From NCBI RefSeq assembly GCF_016482785.1, contig NZ_JAEMXM010000029.1:20863-69026 (forward strand): 48,164 nt of DNA, given 5' to 3'. Positions 15,546-22,610 of this stretch are shown here, in pieces. The notes under the pieces were generated by a model. That model saw nothing but the letters and a program-made list of their open reading frames with translations. It searched no databases and was not told the DNA's origin. Every line of letters begins with the position of its first letter. The first letter of the stretch is position 1. Both the position numbers and the translations under genes were made by a program. Source of the stretch: Paenibacillus alkalitolerans. GTDB taxonomy: Bacteria; Bacillota; Bacilli; Paenibacillales; YIM-B00363.

Positions 15546-16390
15546 GTACATATTTCGAACAATTGCAGGAAGCGGCGGAAGCGCTGCGCGCAAAAATCGG
15601 CGGCCGCCGACCGTCGATCGGGCTTATTCTCGGTTCCGGCCTCGGCGATTTGGCTAACGACGTAACGAATGCGGTATCGATTTCTTATAACGAGCTTCCG
15701 CATTTTCCAGTGTCCACGGTGGAAGGGCATGCGGGACAATTCGTCGTCGGAGAGCTGGAAGGCAAGCAAGTGATCGTCATGCAAGGGCGCTTTCATTATT
15801 ACGAAGGATATTCGATGCGCAAAGTGGTGTTCCCGGTCTATGTGATGAAGCTGCTCGGCGTCTCCTCCCTTGTGGTGACGAATGCCGCCGGCGGCATGAA
15901 CCGCGAGTTTGCGGCCGGGGATTTGATGCTCATCAGCGACCATATCAATTTAACCGGCGACAATCCGTTGATCGGGGCGAACGACCCGCGTATGGGCGTA
16001 AGGTTCCCGGATATGTCGGCGGCGTACGACCGCGAATTTCGCGCGCTCGCCCGCCGGCTGGCGGAGAACGTTCGGGGCGAGAGCGGCGAAGCGCTCCGGC
16101 TCGTTGAGGGCGTCTATTGCGGCATCAGCGGCCCGGCCTACATGACTCCGTCGGAGCTGATCATGCTGGCCCGCGTCGGCGGTGACGCGATCGGCATGTC
16201 CACGGTTGGCGAAGTGATCGCCGCGCGCCATGCCGGATTGCGTGTGCTCGGCATTTCGTGCATTACGGACATGGCCGTCGGCGAAGAGCTCGAACCGCTG
16301 ACGCATGAGCAGGTGGTCGCGGTGGCGAACCGCACGAAGCCGAAGTTTATGACGCTCGTACGATCGTTTGTGCGCGAGGTGGAGGCTTAG
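15542..16390 (+). CDS. second purine nucleoside phosphorylase paralogue with altered base site
   Basis: A 282-residue paralogue of the preceding gene, similar along its whole length (LILGSGLG, PHFPVSTVEGHAGQF, QGRFHYYEGY, VTNAAGG, VGMSTV-like GMSTVG). The purine-contacting glutamate is replaced by M201 (AYMTPSE) and the asparagine by D243 (CITDMAVG). Methylthioadenosine phosphorylase also has Asp at the second position, and human PNP N243D gains adenosine activity (known). Use of 6-aminopurine nucleosides is therefore inferred. The four-base overlap ATGA with the upstream gene shows translational coupling. B. subtilis has only one copy here. Confidence 0.88.
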   Translation: MSTYFEQLQEAAEALRAKIGGRRPSIGLILGSGLGDLANDVTNAVSISYNELPHFPVSTVEGHAGQFVVGELEGKQVIVMQGRFHYYEGYSMRKVVFPVYVMKLLGVSSLVVTNAAGGMNREFAAGDLMLISDHINLTGDNPLIGANDPRMGVRFPDMSAAYDREFRALARRLAENVRGESGEALRLVEGVYCGISGPAYMTPSELIMLARVGGDAIGMSTVGEVIAARHAGLRVLGISCITDMAVGEELEPLTHEQVVAVANRTKPKFMTLVRSFVREVEA

Positions 16391-17731
16391 ATGCGGTCGG
16401 TCGATATCATCCGTGACAAACGGGACGGAGCGGAGTTGTCCCCGGAGCAGATCGCATCGCTCATACGCGGTTATGTGGACGGATCGATACCGGATTATCA
16501 GATGGCGGCCTGGGCGATGGCCGTCTTTTTCCGCGGTATGACGGCGCGTGAGACGGCGGCTTTGACGCTTGAGATGGCGCGTTCGGGAGATATGGTCGAT
16601 TTGAGCGGCGTGAACGGCGTGAAGGTCGACAAGCATTCAACGGGCGGCGTGGGAGACACGACAACGCTTGTGCTCGCGCCGTTGGTGGCCGCCGCCGGCG
16701 TGCCTGTCGCGAAGATGTCGGGACGTGGACTCGGCCACACAGGCGGAACGATCGATAAGCTGGAATCGATCCCGGGCTTCCAAGTAGAGCGCTCGCAGTC
16801 GGAATTCGCGGAGCAAGTGAACCGGATCGGGGCTGCGGTCATTTCGCAATCCGGCAACATCACTCCCGCCGATAAGATGCTGTATGGGCTGCGCGACGTA
16901 ACGGCGACCGTCGAGTCTGTTCCGCTCATCGCGAGTTCTATCATGAGCAAGAAGATTGCCGCCGGAGCGGACGCCATCGTGTTGGACGTCAAGACGGGCG
17001 GAGGCGCGTTCATGAAGACGCTGGACGACTCCGTCCGGTTGGCCGAGGCGATGGTGGCGATCGGCACCGAAATCGGGCGCGAGACGATCGCAGTTATTAG
17101 CGATATGAATCAACCGCTCGGCAACGCTGTCGGCAACGCCTTGGAAGTCAGGGAGGCGATTGCGCTGCTGCGGGGCGAGCCGGGCGTATCCCGCGATTTG
17201 GTGGAAGTATGCCTCGCGCTCGGCGCGCACATGCTGGTGCTCGGAAGGCGCGCGGCAACGGTGGAGGAGGGGCGACGCGCTCTGCAAGCGCTGCTTGACA
17301 ACGGCGAAGCGCTGAGGCGCTTCGAGCAGCTTGTGGCGGCGCAGGGCGGCGATGCGGAGGTCGTGCGGTCGCCCGACCGCCTGCCTGCCGCGGCCGCCGT
17401 CATCCCCGTAGCCTCGCCTTCGCAAGGCTACGTCAGCGGCATCCGCGCCGAGGACGTCGGCGTTGCGGCCATGCTGCTCGGGGCAGGGAGAGCGACGAAA
17501 GAAGCGCGCATCGACCTGTCGGTCGGCATCCGTCTGCGCAAGCGGATCGGCGACCGCGTCGAAGCGGGCGAGCCGCTTGCGGAGCTGCACGCGGGCGCAC
17601 ATGCAAGCGGTGATGAGCTCGCCGCGATTTCCCGCAAGGTGGCGGACGCCTACACCTTGCAGGCGGAGCCGGCGGCCGCGCCGCCGCTCATCCGCGCCGT
17701 CGTCACCCGCGCGGGCGTGCAGCGGTTGTAG
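16391..17731 (+). CDS. pdp: pyrimidine-nucleoside phosphorylase
   Basis: Cleaves uridine, thymidine and deoxyuridine with phosphate. The 446 residues show the family signature KMSGRGLGHTGGTIDKLES and the phosphate/base site KVDKHSTGGVGDTTT. The alpha domain is followed by the alpha/beta domain and a C-terminal domain (KRIGDRVEAGEPLAELH). Its ATG follows directly on the preceding stop. It completes a salvage operon in which two purine and one pyrimidine phosphorylase feed DeoB. The 3' part is locally very G+C rich. The terminator at 17846 ends the operon. Confidence 0.94.
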   Translation: MRSVDIIRDKRDGAELSPEQIASLIRGYVDGSIPDYQMAAWAMAVFFRGMTARETAALTLEMARSGDMVDLSGVNGVKVDKHSTGGVGDTTTLVLAPLVAAAGVPVAKMSGRGLGHTGGTIDKLESIPGFQVERSQSEFAEQVNRIGAAVISQSGNITPADKMLYGLRDVTATVESVPLIASSIMSKKIAAGADAIVLDVKTGGGAFMKTLDDSVRLAEAMVAIGTEIGRETIAVISDMNQPLGNAVGNALEVREAIALLRGEPGVSRDLVEVCLALGAHMLVLGRRAATVEEGRRALQALLDNGEALRRFEQLVAAQGGDAEVVRSPDRLPAAAAVIPVASPSQGYVSGIRAEDVGVAAMLLGAGRATKEARIDLSVGIRLRKRIGDRVEAGEPLAELHAGAHASGDELAAISRKVADAYTLQAEPAAAPPLIRAVVTRAGVQRL

Positions 17732-17792
17732 CTGCAGCTCGGATACAGATACAGTCGGCAACGGCGCAAGAGGTGCTCTTGGAAAAAAACGG

Positions 17793-17821
17793 GTGACGCC
17801 AAACTGCGTCTATAGTATAAT
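17793..17821 (+). promoter_or_regulatory. sigma-A promoter upstream of a terminator and of the nuclease-like gene
   Basis: GTGACG (17793-17798) and TATAAT (17816-17821) are 17 bases apart. Initiation near 17828 would give a transcript that meets the strong terminator at 17846-17892 after about 65 bases. The leader includes a possible 8-codon reading frame starting GTG at 17837 and ending inside the terminator stem, without a clear ribosome-binding site. A perfect hairpin CAAGAG-GTG-CTCTTG (17767-17781) lies just upstream. Confidence 0.55.
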
Positions 17822-17845
17822 AGCTGCAACACGGTCGTGAAGTAC

Positions 17846-17892
17846 ACGCCGCTCGTCCTCTGAATGAGGGTTCGGGCGGCGTTTTTATTTTT
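17846..17892 (+). terminator. strong terminator or attenuator before the nuclease-like gene
   Basis: A ten-pair stem (17846-17855 with 17873-17882, one G.U) continues after a small bulge with CCTC/GAGG around TGAAT. The tail is TTTTTATTTTT. It ends the deoB-pdp operon and also lies between the promoter at 17793 and the start at 17912, so it may work as an attenuator. Confidence 0.85.
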
Positions 17893-17911
17893 CATTAACG
17901 GAGGTTATCGC

Positions 17912-18598
17912 ATGGTTGTGAAATCGTTCGAAGAAGCGCACAAACATTGGTTGGAGTCGCATTTGGCGGCAAGGGACGGAAAGAGTAGGGAGCGGTTGGA
18001 GAAAGGACATGCCCATGCGGAAATATTGCTTCTGCGGAAAGTGTGGTGGCCTTTGTTTCAAAACTTCGACCACCTGCATCCGGAGTATGAAGTCCGCGAT
18101 TTCATCGACGGCGTCCGCTACTTGGACTTCGCGTATTTGCGCCCGCCGTTTCGGATTTGTTTTGAAATTGACGGTTATACGTACCATGTGGAGAACGTGA
18201 CGCGAGAACAATTCGCCGACAACGAAATACGCCAAGACCATCTCGTCGCTGATTTTTGGATCGTGATTCGATTTTCCTATGACGATATTAAAAACAATCC
18301 GAAACGATGCCAACAAGTCATACTGAACATACTTGGCCGCTTATACAGGGAGCACGTGGCGGATGTCCGGCTTACCCCGAACGAGAAGGAAGTTATCAGG
18401 ATCGCCGTCCGCACCCCCCGGCCTATTACAGCCGAAGATGTTTGCTACTATATCGGTTGCGCCAATAAATCCGCCCGGCAGATGTTGAAAGGTTTGGTAG
18501 AGAAGAGAATGCTCGAACCGGCAAGCGGCGGCATGCGACGCACCCTATCCTATCGCACCGCTATGGAGCCGCAGCTGTTGCTTTACATGGCGGGGTAA
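17912..18598 (+). CDS. predicted Vsr/DUF559-like nuclease with C-terminal winged helix
   Basis: A 228-residue protein of unknown function. Residues about 55-140 read like a Vsr/DUF559 (PD-(D/E)xK-type) core: RYLDFAYLRPPFRICFEIDG, then D-N-E-I-R-Q-D-H-L and a strand IVIRFSYDDI. This is the familiar order D...E-x-D-G...D..R...L...vlRF. Residues about 150-228 (ITAEDVCYYIGCANKSARQM, LVEKRMLEPASGG) resemble a winged helix-turn-helix. The start is the ATG at 17912 with GGAGG at 17900-17904. It lies between pdp and dacF, where B. subtilis has no gene, and is flanked by an attenuator-like leader and a repeat array. A DNA nicking or repair role is inference. Confidence 0.6.
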   Translation: MVVKSFEEAHKHWLESHLAARDGKSRERLEKGHAHAEILLLRKVWWPLFQNFDHLHPEYEVRDFIDGVRYLDFAYLRPPFRICFEIDGYTYHVENVTREQFADNEIRQDHLVADFWIVIRFSYDDIKNNPKRCQQVILNILGRLYREHVADVRLTPNEKEVIRIAVRTPRPITAEDVCYYIGCANKSARQMLKGLVEKRMLEPASGGMRRTLSYRTAMEPQLLLYMAG

Positions 18599-18932
18599 AG
18601 GGAGTATGCCGGACTTGAACGACCTACTTTGCCGTTAGTTTGGGAAAATTTAGGTAATTCTGAAAAAGTAACGGTCGCAGAGGCTCTTAAAGTGTTGTTA
18701 TAACGCTCCAAAGCAAGAAAAACGAGCTTGGGGACGTTACTAAGGGCGTTTGCGACCGTTCGCCGTGGCGCCAAACCAGTCCGCGACATCACTAACGCCA
18801 TTTACGACCGTTCGCCTCTCGCACTAACGTTCTCCATGACCGTTCGCCTCGGCCCTAAGCATGGACGGCTCTCGCTAATCTCACCCTATCGTTCGCCGCC
18901 GCTAAATTGCTTCCCAGCAATGCCTCTCTGCC
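18599..18932. other. gene-free stretch between the nuclease-like gene and the dacF promoter
   Basis: No plausible gene is seen on either strand. It holds the direct-repeat array at 18739-18897. A segment at 18668-18680 (TAACGGTCGCAGA) is inverted relative to the repeat core TGCGACCGTT. Together these look like an expanded intergenic repeat element rather than decayed coding DNA. Confidence 0.5.
18739..18897. repeat. four direct repeats with core GACCGTTCGCC upstream of dacF
   Basis: Three 26-bp units at 18739-18764, 18791-18816 and 18823-18848 share an ACTAA(C/G)G start and end GACCGTTCGCC, with a variable middle. A fourth, 24-bp degenerate unit lies at 18874-18897 (CTAA ... CGTTCGCC). Start-to-start distances are 52, 32 and 51 bases. 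The spacing is irregular and the units are too divergent for CRISPR. Confidence 0.65.
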
Positions 18933-18962
18933 GTATAAAACCCCTTCGGACCGTCAACAATG
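18933..18962 (+). promoter_or_regulatory. probable sigma-F promoter of dacF
   Basis: GTATA (18933-18937), 15 bases, then GTCAACAATG (18953-18962). This matches the forespore sigma-F consensus GYATA-N15-GGnnAnAnTR at all but one informative -10 base. B. subtilis dacF is sigma-F dependent and reads into spoIIA (known), giving a positive loop for sigF. Confidence 0.6.
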
Positions 18963-19023
18963 GTAAAAGCACATACAGCATTTTACAGGAAGGTCGCAAA
19001 ATAGTAGGAGGGGTAGAATACTC

Positions 19024-20235
19024 ATGTCCAAGAAAACTCGCGTCATCGCTCTCGCTTTGCTCAGTCTTTTAATCGCCCTTTTCGCGGCGGCACCGGTTGC
19101 GGGAGCGGTTGCTCCGAAGCCGCAGGCCGGCGAAACGGGCGCCGAAAAGCAAGTAGATTTGGCGCCGAACGCCCGGTCAGCCATTCTGGTCGATGCCGAT
19201 ACGGGTACCGTAATCTACGAGAAGAATAAAACGGAGCATCTTCCGCCCGCATCGATTACCAAGATCATGTTGATGCTTCTCGTCATGGAGGCGATCGACC
19301 AAGGCAAAATCAAACTCTCCGACAAAGTGCGTACGAGTGAATATGCCGCGTCGATGGGCGGTTCCCAAATTTTCCTTGAGGCTGGAGAAGAGATGTCCGT
19401 CGAAGATTTGCTCAAAGGCGTCGCGATGGCTTCCGGCAACGACGCTTCCGTAGCGTTGGCCGAGCATATTGCAGGCACTGAGCAATCGTTCGTTCAAATG
19501 ATGAACGACCGCGCCAAAGAGCTCGGCATGAATCACACCAATTTCGTCAATGTGAACGGTCTTCCGGCCGAAAATCATTACACGTCGGCGGAAGATATCG
19601 CGATCATGTCTCGTGAGCTTCTCAAGCATGCAGAAATAACGAAGTATACAAGCGCCTACCAAGACTATCTCCGCAAAGATACGGATAACCCGTTTTGGCT
19701 CGTGAACACGAACAAGCTGGTACGGTTTTATACCGGAGCCGACGGCTTGAAAACCGGCTATACGAGCGAAGCGAAGTTTTGCCTCTCCGCATCGGCGGTT
19801 CGGGACAACTTCCGCATTATCGCGGTCGTCCTCGGCGAACCGAACACGAAAACCCGCAACGCTGAAGTCAGCTCGCTGTTCGACTTTGCTTTCTCACAAT
19901 ACAAGAGTCACCCGTTAATCAAACAAGGCGACAAAATCGGCACCGTTCAAGTGGAAAAAGGCGAAGAGGCGCAAATTGAACTCGTCGCGAAACAGCATTA
20001 CAGCATTCTGATGAAAAAAGGCGAGAAAACCGACGAGATCCGCCATGAGCTGCAGCTCGACAAAGAATTAAGAGCTCCCATTCAGCTCGGCCAGCCGATC
20101 GGCAAGCTTGTCGTGTATAAAGGCGAATCCGCAATCAAAACGTTTGAAATCGAATCGCCCGTAGCCATCGGCGAGGCAAACTGGTGGACGATACTGAAAA
20201 GAACGACGTCCAAATTGTTTTTTATCAGCAAGTAG
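19024..20235 (+). CDS. dacF: D-alanyl-D-alanine carboxypeptidase DacF (sporulation)
   Basis: Low-molecular-weight penicillin-binding protein that trims peptidoglycan stem peptides, forespore-expressed in Bacillus. It has an N-terminal signal peptide (basic MSKKTR, hydrophobic core to about residue 28). The three serine-peptidase motifs are S77-I-T-K80, SGN (ASGNDAS) and KTG (LKTGYTS). A C-terminal beta-rich domain (from about 290) follows. Its length of 403 residues is typical. The ATG follows GTAGGAGGGG. It is immediately upstream of spoIIAA as in B. subtilis. Confidence 0.93.
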   Translation: MSKKTRVIALALLSLLIALFAAAPVAGAVAPKPQAGETGAEKQVDLAPNARSAILVDADTGTVIYEKNKTEHLPPASITKIMLMLLVMEAIDQGKIKLSDKVRTSEYAASMGGSQIFLEAGEEMSVEDLLKGVAMASGNDASVALAEHIAGTEQSFVQMMNDRAKELGMNHTNFVNVNGLPAENHYTSAEDIAIMSRELLKHAEITKYTSAYQDYLRKDTDNPFWLVNTNKLVRFYTGADGLKTGYTSEAKFCLSASAVRDNFRIIAVVLGEPNTKTRNAEVSSLFDFAFSQYKSHPLIKQGDKIGTVQVEKGEEAQIELVAKQHYSILMKKGEKTDEIRHELQLDKELRAPIQLGQPIGKLVVYKGESAIKTFEIESPVAIGEANWWTILKRTTSKLFFISK

Positions 20236-20251
20236 CTTTTAGAGCACGGCC

Positions 20252-20284
20252 CATCCGTTCCGCAAAACCCCAGCGGGACGGATG
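20252..20284 (+). other. strong hairpin between dacF and spoIIAA
   Basis: CATCCGT-T-CCGC pairs with GCGG-G-ACGGATG (11 pairs with a T/G mismatch) around a 9-base loop. No T-run follows, so read-through from dacF into spoIIA is plausible. It could act as a processing or stability element between the two transcription units. Confidence 0.5.
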
Positions 20285-20361
20285 AACGCTATGCTTCATT
20301 TGCTGCGAAAAGTGAGCCATTTTGTCGCTTTCTGACGGTTTGCTTCTAGTTTTGTCGGCAA

Positions 20362-20391
20362 GCAGGAATAGATGCCGGATTCGTAGAATTG
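20362..20391 (+). promoter_or_regulatory. sigma-H promoter of spoIIAA-spoIIAB-sigF
   Basis: GCAGGAATA (20362-20370), 12 bases, then GTAGAATTG (20383-20391). This fits the sigma-H consensus RnAGGAwWW / RnnGAATww closely. The spoIIA operon is a classical sigma-H and Spo0A-P target (known). Confidence 0.78.
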
Positions 20392-20422
20392 AACTGGCAA
20401 GACCCGGAAGGAGATGAACAAA

Positions 20423-20776
20423 GTGAGTCTCAAGGTTCACATGGAACAGCACCGCAAAGCGCTCATTGTCAGGCTCGTAGGGGAACTTGACCACCATGCG
20501 GCCGATTCGGTGAAAGCGCAAATGGAAGATGCGATTTTGAACGGGAATGTCACGCATCTCATCTTAAGCTTGAAAGAGTTAACGTTCATGGACAGTTCCG
20601 GAATCGGAGTCATTCTCGGACGCTATAAATCAATTACGGGCAGAGGCGGCAAAATGGTCGTCTGCGACGTCTCCCCGGCCGTTTACCGGCTGTTCGAATT
20701 GTCCGGTCTGTTTAAAATCGTGTCGATCGAACAAAGCGAGAGAGAAGCGCTCTCCAGTCTGGGGGTTGTATCATGA
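20423..20776 (+). CDS. spoIIAA: anti-anti-sigma factor SpoIIAA
   Basis: STAS-domain protein that, when unphosphorylated, displaces sigma-F from SpoIIAB in the forespore. The GTG at 20423 is chosen because GGAAGGAG ends nine bases upstream; the ATG at 20414 is right on the ribosome-binding site. This gives 117 residues, exactly the B. subtilis length. The phosphorylated serine is S58 in [12 protein letters not shown]. The gene overlaps spoIIAB by four bases (ATGA). Confidence 0.95.
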   Translation: MSLKVHMEQHRKALIVRLVGELDHHAADSVKAQMEDAILNGNVTHLILSLKELTFMDSSGIGVILGRYKSITGRGGKMVVCDVSPAVYRLFELSGLFKIVSIEQSEREALSSLGVVS

Positions 20777-21219
20777 GCGAAAAGAATTTCATGAAGGTGC
20801 AGTTTTCCAGTGTTTCCGCGAACGAATCTTTCGCCCGGATCGTCGTCGCAGCGTTCGCGAGCCAGCTCGATCCTACGATGGACGAATTGACGGATATCAA
20901 GACCGTCGTATCGGAAGCGGTGACGAACGCGATTATACACGGATATGAAGAAGATCCGGAGGGCAGCGTCACGATCTCGGCCCGTATCGACGGCGACATG
21001 CTTTACATTACCGTCGAGGACGAGGGACGGGGCATCGAAGACCTGGAGCTTGCCCGCACGCCGCTTTATACGTCAAAGCCGGAACTTGAGCGTTCCGGTA
21101 TGGGCTTCACGATCATGGAAAACTTCATGGACCGCATCGAAGTCGTATCCGAACCGGGCAAAGGCACGAAAGTCGAAATGGCGAAGCGTATTGAGTCAAA
21201 AAAAGTGATGTATAACTAG
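20773..21219 (+). CDS. spoIIAB: anti-sigma F factor and serine kinase SpoIIAB
   Basis: GHKL-fold ATPase that binds sigma-F and phosphorylates SpoIIAA on S58. It has 148 residues with the N box [14 protein letters not shown], the G1 box [10 protein letters not shown] and the G2 region [13 protein letters not shown]. Translationally coupled to spoIIAA. Confidence 0.95.
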   Translation: MSEKNFMKVQFSSVSANESFARIVVAAFASQLDPTMDELTDIKTVVSEAVTNAIIHGYEEDPEGSVTISARIDGDMLYITVEDEGRGIEDLELARTPLYTSKPELERSGMGFTIMENFMDRIEVVSEPGKGTKVEMAKRIESKKVMYN

Positions 21220-21229
21220 GGGATGGGCT

Positions 21230-21985
21230 ATGGAAGTCGATGTGAAAAACGCCTCTCACAGCTACCTAGACGACGCCGAAGTGAAACGGCTCATCGCGCT
21301 TAGCCAAGCCGGAGAGGCTGCGGCACGCGAACGATTGGTCAACTGCAACATTCGCCTCGTATGGTCTGTGGTGCAGCGTTTCTTGAACAGGGGATACGAG
21401 CCGGAGGATTTGTTTCAAATCGGCTGTATCGGGTTATTAAAGTCGATCGATAAGTTTGATTTGTCTTATGACGTTAAGTTTTCAACCTATGCCGTTCCTA
21501 TGATTATAGGAGAAATTCAACGGTTTCTTCGGGATGACGGCACCGTCAAAGTAAGCCGTTCGCTGAAAGAGATGGCTAATAAAGTACGCAAGACGAAAGA
21601 CGAGCTTTCCAAAAAGTTAGGCCGTTTGCCGACCGTCGGCGAAGTAGCCGAAGAGCTCGGAGTGACCCCGGAGGAAATCGTATTCGCGCAGGAGGCCAAC
21701 AAACCGCCGTCGTCGATTCACGAGACCGTATTCGAGAACGACGGCGATCCGATTACGCTGATGGATCAAATCGCGGACGAATCGCAAGAACGCTGGTTCG
21801 ACAAGCTGGCTCTTGGAGAAGCGATCAATTCGCTGTCGGAGCGGGAGAGGCTGATTGTGTATTTGCGGTATTACCGCGACCAAACCCAGTCCGAAGTCGC
21901 TTCCAGGCTGGGCATCTCGCAGGTGCAGGTATCCCGGCTGGAGAAAAAAATATTGCAAACGATCAAAGACCAGATCGCGCAATGA
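21230..21985 (+). CDS. sigF: forespore RNA polymerase sigma factor sigma-F
   Basis: First compartment-specific sigma factor of sporulation, held inactive by SpoIIAB. The 251 residues contain region 2 (NCNIRLVWSVVQRFLNRGYE, DLFQIGCIGLLKSIDKFD, FSTYAVPMIIGEI), region 3 (SLKEMANKVRKTKDELSK) and region 4 (LSERERLIVYLRYYRDQTQS, SQVQVSRLEKK). The terminator at 21965 overlaps its end. Confidence 0.95.
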   Translation: MEVDVKNASHSYLDDAEVKRLIALSQAGEAAARERLVNCNIRLVWSVVQRFLNRGYEPEDLFQIGCIGLLKSIDKFDLSYDVKFSTYAVPMIIGEIQRFLRDDGTVKVSRSLKEMANKVRKTKDELSKKLGRLPTVGEVAEELGVTPEEIVFAQEANKPPSSIHETVFENDGDPITLMDQIADESQERWFDKLALGEAINSLSERERLIVYLRYYRDQTQSEVASRLGISQVQVSRLEKKILQTIKDQIAQ

Positions 21986-22004
21986 CGCGGCTGGTCTTTG
22001 TTTC
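21965..22004 (+). terminator. terminator overlapping the sigF 3' end
   Basis: AAAGACCAG (21965-21973, inside the last codons of sigF) pairs perfectly with CTGGTCTTT (21991-21999), followed by GTTTC. The T-run is short. Confidence 0.7.
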
Positions 22005-22209
22005 ACTGTGCAGGTTTTCTCATCCCCTCCGTCCGGACAAAGCCGTACTTTTCATATAAACCGTGAGCGTCCTTTGTTCCGAGCAGCATGCTCACGCCTT
22101 GCAAGCCGGGGTGTTCGACGATGCACCGCACCAGCCATTTCCCCAATCCTCCAACGTTGACTCTCTCACTATCGTCGGTCAACACATAATCGTCTTTTAC
22201 CCATTCCAT
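22003..22209 (-). pseudogene. GNAT acetyltransferase remnant with internal in-frame deletion
   Basis: The 68-codon frame keeps both ends of a typical 135-145 residue GNAT acetyltransferase. The start MEWVKDDYVLTDDSERVN is the usual N terminus. It jumps straight to GGLGKWLVRCIVEH and then LLGTKDAHGLYEKYGF, the acetyl-CoA loop and C-terminal strand. About 60-65 residues of the fold core (strands 2-4 region) are missing. A good ribosome-binding site (GGGAGGAGCGG) remains. It is divergent from the MocR regulator, the usual arrangement of regulator and target. The fragment cannot fold as a normal GNAT, so I call it a pseudogene. Confidence 0.72.
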
Positions 22210-22423
22210 CTTATATCCGCTCCTCCCGCTTGCTTTTTCCCATCCGATCTCTAACGCTAACGAACATTCTCCCCTACCCGTAATCCCAACTCTTGCAAAC
22301 CTATTTCATTCCTCTTATCGTCTCGATTTCCAGCGAACATTTTCCTCACCTTCATCTTCCGATTTCTGGCGGTCGCCCTCCTTACGGTCCCCCCAATTCC
22401 CTGTCATCTCCGATCCCCTTTCG

Positions 22424-22441
22424 ATCTGTACCGGTACAGAT
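22424..22441. promoter_or_regulatory. operator O1, perfect 18-bp palindrome
   Basis: ATCTGTACCGGTACAGAT, identical to O2 including five bases of left flank (TTTCG). It is a likely binding site of the adjacent MocR/GntR protein. Confidence 0.75.
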
Positions 22442-22550
22442 GAGAAAACACTGGTGTTTTTTGTAAAATTGTTGGAAAAATGTGGCCTAATGACCGATAC
22501 AGTTCTTATAGTAAATGAAAAAAATGCGGTTTAAAATGAAGTTTTTTTCG

Positions 22551-22568
22551 ATCTGTACCGGTACAGAT
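22551..22568. promoter_or_regulatory. operator O2, perfect 18-bp palindrome
   Basis: Second identical ATCTGTACCGGTACAGAT, 127 bp centre to centre from O1 (about 12 helical turns) and 42 bases before the regulator start. The spacing on one helix face would suit DNA looping or cooperative binding. Confidence 0.75.
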
Positions 22569-22610
22569 TGAAAGGAAGAGAAAAACCATATGACTAGGGG
22601 GAAATGAAAA

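Larger units (their letters stand above)
22210..22610. promoter_or_regulatory. gene-free divergent control region between the GNAT remnant and the MocR regulator
   Basis: About 400 bases without a gene. The left half (22240-22420) is a pyrimidine-rich + strand with no features I can name. The right half holds two identical operators (22424 and 22551). A near-perfect inverted repeat AAAACAC-TG-GTGTTTT lies beside the first operator, and the AT-rich DNA between them could contain the promoters. I cannot fix one -35/-10 pair with confidence. Confidence 0.5.

Noticed and set aside
18739-18897. Possible CRISPR array
   Set aside because: Units are degenerate, only three or four in number, irregularly spaced and partly adjacent, and no cas genes are present.
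20252-20284. dacF terminator
   Set aside because: The stem is strong but no T-run follows, and read-through into spoIIA is known in B. subtilis, so I list it only as a hairpin.
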